From Cloeon dipterum (lineage: Eukaryota > Arthropoda > Insecta > Ephemeroptera > Baetidae), in contig NC_088788.1 in the NCBI RefSeq assembly GCF_949628265.1, positions 9,920,001 to 9,984,000 on the forward strand: DNA of 64,000 nucleotides, given 5' to 3'. The notes under the pieces are model-generated. The model worked only from the letters and a program-made list of their open reading frames with translations. It searched no databases and was not told the origin of the DNA. Numbering within the stretch: the stretch's first letter is position 1; each line of letters starts with the position of its first letter. The translations under genes and the position numbers were made by a program. This document shows, piece by piece, positions 60,985-64,000 of the stretch.

Positions 60985-63900
60985 TCACTTGCGGTGCCAG
61001 TTGGGCCTGCAGGGCGGCGCCGCGGGGTAGTGGAGCCCGTGGGCGAGGTGCCAGGGCGGGCGGCGCACCCCGGCGCGTCGCTCCTCGTCAGGGTCGTAGC
61101 CTGCGTTGCTGTACACCTCCATCAGCTGCAGCGGCCGGAAGCGGCGCGGCGCGTCGTCCGCACCGGCGGCCACCGGCGGCGACGACCGCTGCCGCCGCCC
61201 GCCGGCCGACTTGCCCGACTTGCTGCTCGATTGACTCGACTCCTCCTCGGCAGACGTGCCCAGACCCAGGTCCTTGTCTGCCTCCCACTGCTTCGTGCAG
61301 CCAAAGGGCAAAACCTGCGAACGCAAATCGAAAAATTCAATTGTAACTTGGGTAAAAAAATTTAAATAAAAAAAGGATTTTGAAAACATAGTGGCACTGG
61401 CTATTTTAGTGCAAAAAATATTAGGCGCCATTGTAACTTCAATTCTAAACATATCATGGCTTAAATTTTAAATATAAATAAATTCCGCAAATTTAATTAG
61501 TAAATTTTCGCAGAATATTTGAAATTTTGAAATTTAATTTTAACAAAATTCATCTATTAAATTTCTTGATTTTGGCACAATTTTAAATTTTCACTGTGTC
61601 CACTTGTTTAAAGAATGTGTAAATTGTTCAAAAGAATTTTCTAGGCTGCGTTTTAATTTTGAGTGCTTTTGAGAATTAAATTGTCGTCCCATTTTCCTTC
61701 TAAAATCAATATTAAATGAAATTGAATTTTTAATTTAAATATTTATTTATAAAAAAAATTAGTACCCCCAGGATTTAAACTGACCTGGTGAGGCTGCAGC
61801 ACGCCGAGGTTGTAGGCGGCGGGGTGGGCGAGGTGGTGTACCCTGGGCACGACCTGTCTGGCCTGCTGGACGCGGATCTTGAGTTCGTCGTCGTCGGCGG
61901 GGTCGAGGGGCTCGTCGGAGGGGCAGCAGGAGCCCGGGCCGAAGAGGGAGAGCAGCACCGGCAGCAGGAGGATGCCGTGCAGCGCGCCGAAGAAGATGAC
62001 GAGGAAGACGGTCTTGAAGAAGGTGAGGAAGATGTAGCTGCCGGCCCAGTAGAGCACCATGACGCCGAGGATGGTGCTCATGGCGCCCTGCATGATGGGC
62101 AGGCCGAGCGCGTAGAGGCACTCGCGGACCCGCTCCTCGGGCTCCTTCGCCTTGGACGACATGTACGCGTAGCAGATGTGCGCCGTGAAGTCGACCGAGA
62201 AGCCGATGCACATGATCAAATTGATCATGCTGATCGAGTCGAGGCTGACGCCCCAAAGGGCCATGTAGCCCACCACGCCGGTCTCGATCGAGATCACCGA
62301 GAACGCCACCCAGAAGCAGCACAGCACGTTCGGAATGAACAGCAGCGACACCACCATCATCACCAGCGCGGCCAGAACCATGCACTGGATCGACGTCGGA
62401 CGCACCAGCTCAAACTGAAATAAATAAAACCGAAAATTATATTAATTTAATAATTTTGGAAATAATTTACAAGAAAGAAATTATTTCAAGCGGCAATGAA
62501 AAGACTTTCTGTTAACTTTTCCTTATTAAAACACACTTGATCCCCTTTCAGGCACCGGAAGTCGTGATTTTTAGCAATTATTAGACTTTCAACTCCAGTT
62601 AGTAGCACAAACTCGCTCTTCAGTCAGTTAAAACCCAAATTTCATACCTGATCAAAAAAGACAAAGTAGGGGTGGAAGACGGTGGCATTGAGGCTCGATT
62701 CCCTGCAGATTTTCCTCAGATCAGTGACCATTTCCTCTTCGTGATTGGCATCAGTGATGTTGACAGCCTGGATGAGGAACCGGGAGGCGATGATGTGCTT
62801 TTCGTCATCGCTGAACTTGATGTCCAGAGAGAACGGATTTGGGGAGGACAAGTAAAGCTGCAAAAACAACCAAAAACACATTCAGTAAAACTATATTAAA
62901 AAATTGCATCGATAGTAAACCGCGCAGGTTGAAGGCAAATAAATTTTCCCTCTTTTTTTCTCCATCTCGTCTGATAGGCAGTGCTAAAATTTTTCTCATT
63001 CGTTACGACCCCTTTGCAGCGGGGAGTGCGAATCCTTACCTTTTTCAGGGTCTTGATGAAGTCCTCCTCGGTGTCGATGGACATGTTGAGGTAGTCCTGG
63101 TTGCGGTCCACGTAGTTGACGAACGAGCGCAGCCACGACTCTGAGTAGATCGGCGACGTGATGTACGACGTGTTCTCCAGGGTCGTCATCAGGTTTTCAA
63201 TCTCCGCTTGCACAGTCCTGTTCGAGTAGTTCAGCGGACCGTCAACCACAACCTGAAAAATAGTCCGTAAAATCCATATATTGAAAACTGTTTGAGTAAA
63301 AAATTAACTTTCAGATTTTTCAGAACGAAGAAAAATAAATACAAAAATTTTGGCTTGTGTTTTTTCTGCAAAATTGGGAAATAATTCAAATGTCTAATTT
63401 TTATTTTTAAAAATTTCTTTATTTATTGAGGCTATACATTTATGTATTTAAGATTTTCAAAACAGAAATAAACAATAAAAAAATTTGTATTAAAATTCGT
63501 ACCTCTTAAAATAATTTTTTAAATTTTCCTTAAAAGTCTGTGGCTCTAATTAAAGTTTTTTAACCCTCGGGCAGTTTCAACGAGTTTTTCCAGTGTTTAT
63601 TTAATTTAATTTATAATAAAATGACCCCACGCTAAACTGAAGCAATAAAATTCAAATTTTTAACTGACATAATTAACAGGAAATTCCGGTGATGAAAAAT
63701 TCCAACTGACCTGAATTCTGTAGGGGAACTCCCTGTAGTACTCGTCCTCGAGGTCGTAGAACTTGATGGAGTAGGAGTCCTCCTTTGAAAGGTGGCGGCG
63801 CTCGAGGCCCTCCTTGAGGTTGGTGATGCCGTAGCAGGCGCCGGCGAGGTAGGCGGCGAACACGACGATGATGATGGCCTTGATGGGTCCGTAGTTGAGC

Positions 63901-64000
63901 GCCCTGGCCACATAGTCCCTGAAGAAGGCCATGGCCACGTGCTCCTTGTTGTCGCGCTCGTTGTACGCGGCGTTGCGGTTGATGCCGCCCGTGCAGAAGA
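60985..64000 (-). CDS. Patched-domain (PTCHD/Ptr-like) RND membrane protein, 3' part
   Basis: A member of the sterol-sensing/RND superfamily near patched-related (Ptr) and PTCHD3. Minus-strand exons seen: beyond 64000-63711, 63252-63040, 62857-62648, 62414-61785 and 61314-60985, giving about 556 residues; the N-terminal half lies outside. FCTGGINRNAAYNERDNKEH and FRDYVARALNYGPIK lead into a helix (AIIIVVFAAYLAGACYGI), then a large extracellular loop with sequons (NYSN, NRTV, NTSY, NITD). A six-helix RND half follows, including INLIMCIGFSVDFTAHICYA, the GxxxD proton-relay motif, and MSTILGVMVLYW. The cytosolic tail is long, Ser/Arg/Pro-rich, and ends RPPWHLAHGLHYPAAPPCRP-NWHRK. Which PTCHD subgroup it belongs to, and the substrate, are not decidable here. 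Confidence 0.88.

Noticed and set aside
61788-62423. 211-codon plus-strand frame
   Set aside because: Exact antisense of the patched-domain exon 61785-62414; its Glu/Asp/His-rich product is typical of a reversed membrane-protein exon.
1-64000. tRNA, rRNA, CRISPR, operons or prokaryotic islands
   Set aside because: None of the expected motifs was seen; all confident genes are spliced eukaryotic genes.

Overview
The window is nuclear DNA of an intron-rich, gene-dense animal, most likely a hexapod or other arthropod. Exons are GC-rich and introns AT-rich, with GT-AG (and at least two GC-AG) splice sites. Evidence for an arthropod includes a long Dbf4/Chiffon-type protein and patched-related and HURP/mars-type genes. 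I cannot name the species or order. No bacterial, organellar or viral genes, CRISPR arrays, tRNA or rRNA genes were recognised. I read fourteen protein-coding genes; two run off the window edges. For the twelve whole genes, exon phases chain without a stop from start to stop codon.

Layout, left to right: 3' part of UBXN6 (+); DCP1 (+); FAM117/GLCCI1-like (-), tail-to-tail with DCP1; Dbf4/Chiffon (-); DDOST/OST48 (-); a TTC17-like TPR membrane protein (+); NECAP (-); TMEM201/SAMP1 (-); a small free-standing ATF7IP-type FN3 protein (+); RpL27 (+); USP5 (-); dynactin p50/DCTN2 (+); DLGAP5/HURP (-); RIF1 (+); 3' part of a patched-domain (PTCHD/Ptr) transporter (-).

Several neighbours are head-to-head over short shared promoters: USP5/DCTN2, TMEM201/FN3 protein, DLGAP5/RIF1 and, before a transposon landed there, DDOST/TTC17-like. 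Functions are mostly housekeeping: ubiquitin handling (UBXN6, USP5), mRNA decapping (DCP1), replication control (Dbf4/Chiffon, RIF1), mitosis and motors (DLGAP5, DCTN2), ER glycosylation (DDOST), endocytosis (NECAP), nuclear envelope (TMEM201) and translation (RpL27). They are not an operon or a dedicated system.

Mobile DNA is sparse but informative. There is a 1.2 kb non-autonomous hAT-like element with a perfect 8-bp target duplication, 34 bp upstream of the DDOST start codon. Two nearly identical 140-bp palindromic MITEs with 4-bp duplications lie 14 kb apart in opposite orientation. A long-inverted-repeat (foldback) family has one good copy in a USP5 intron and decayed relatives elsewhere.

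The points most worth a second look are an alternative membrane-anchored C-terminus of the HURP gene, the solitary ATF7IP FN3 domain protein, the hAT insertion at DDOST, a miRNA-like hairpin at 30856-30920, and the long Chiffon-type tail of the Dbf4 protein with a uORF. All function assignments come from reading the translated sequence against remembered family signatures; no search was run.
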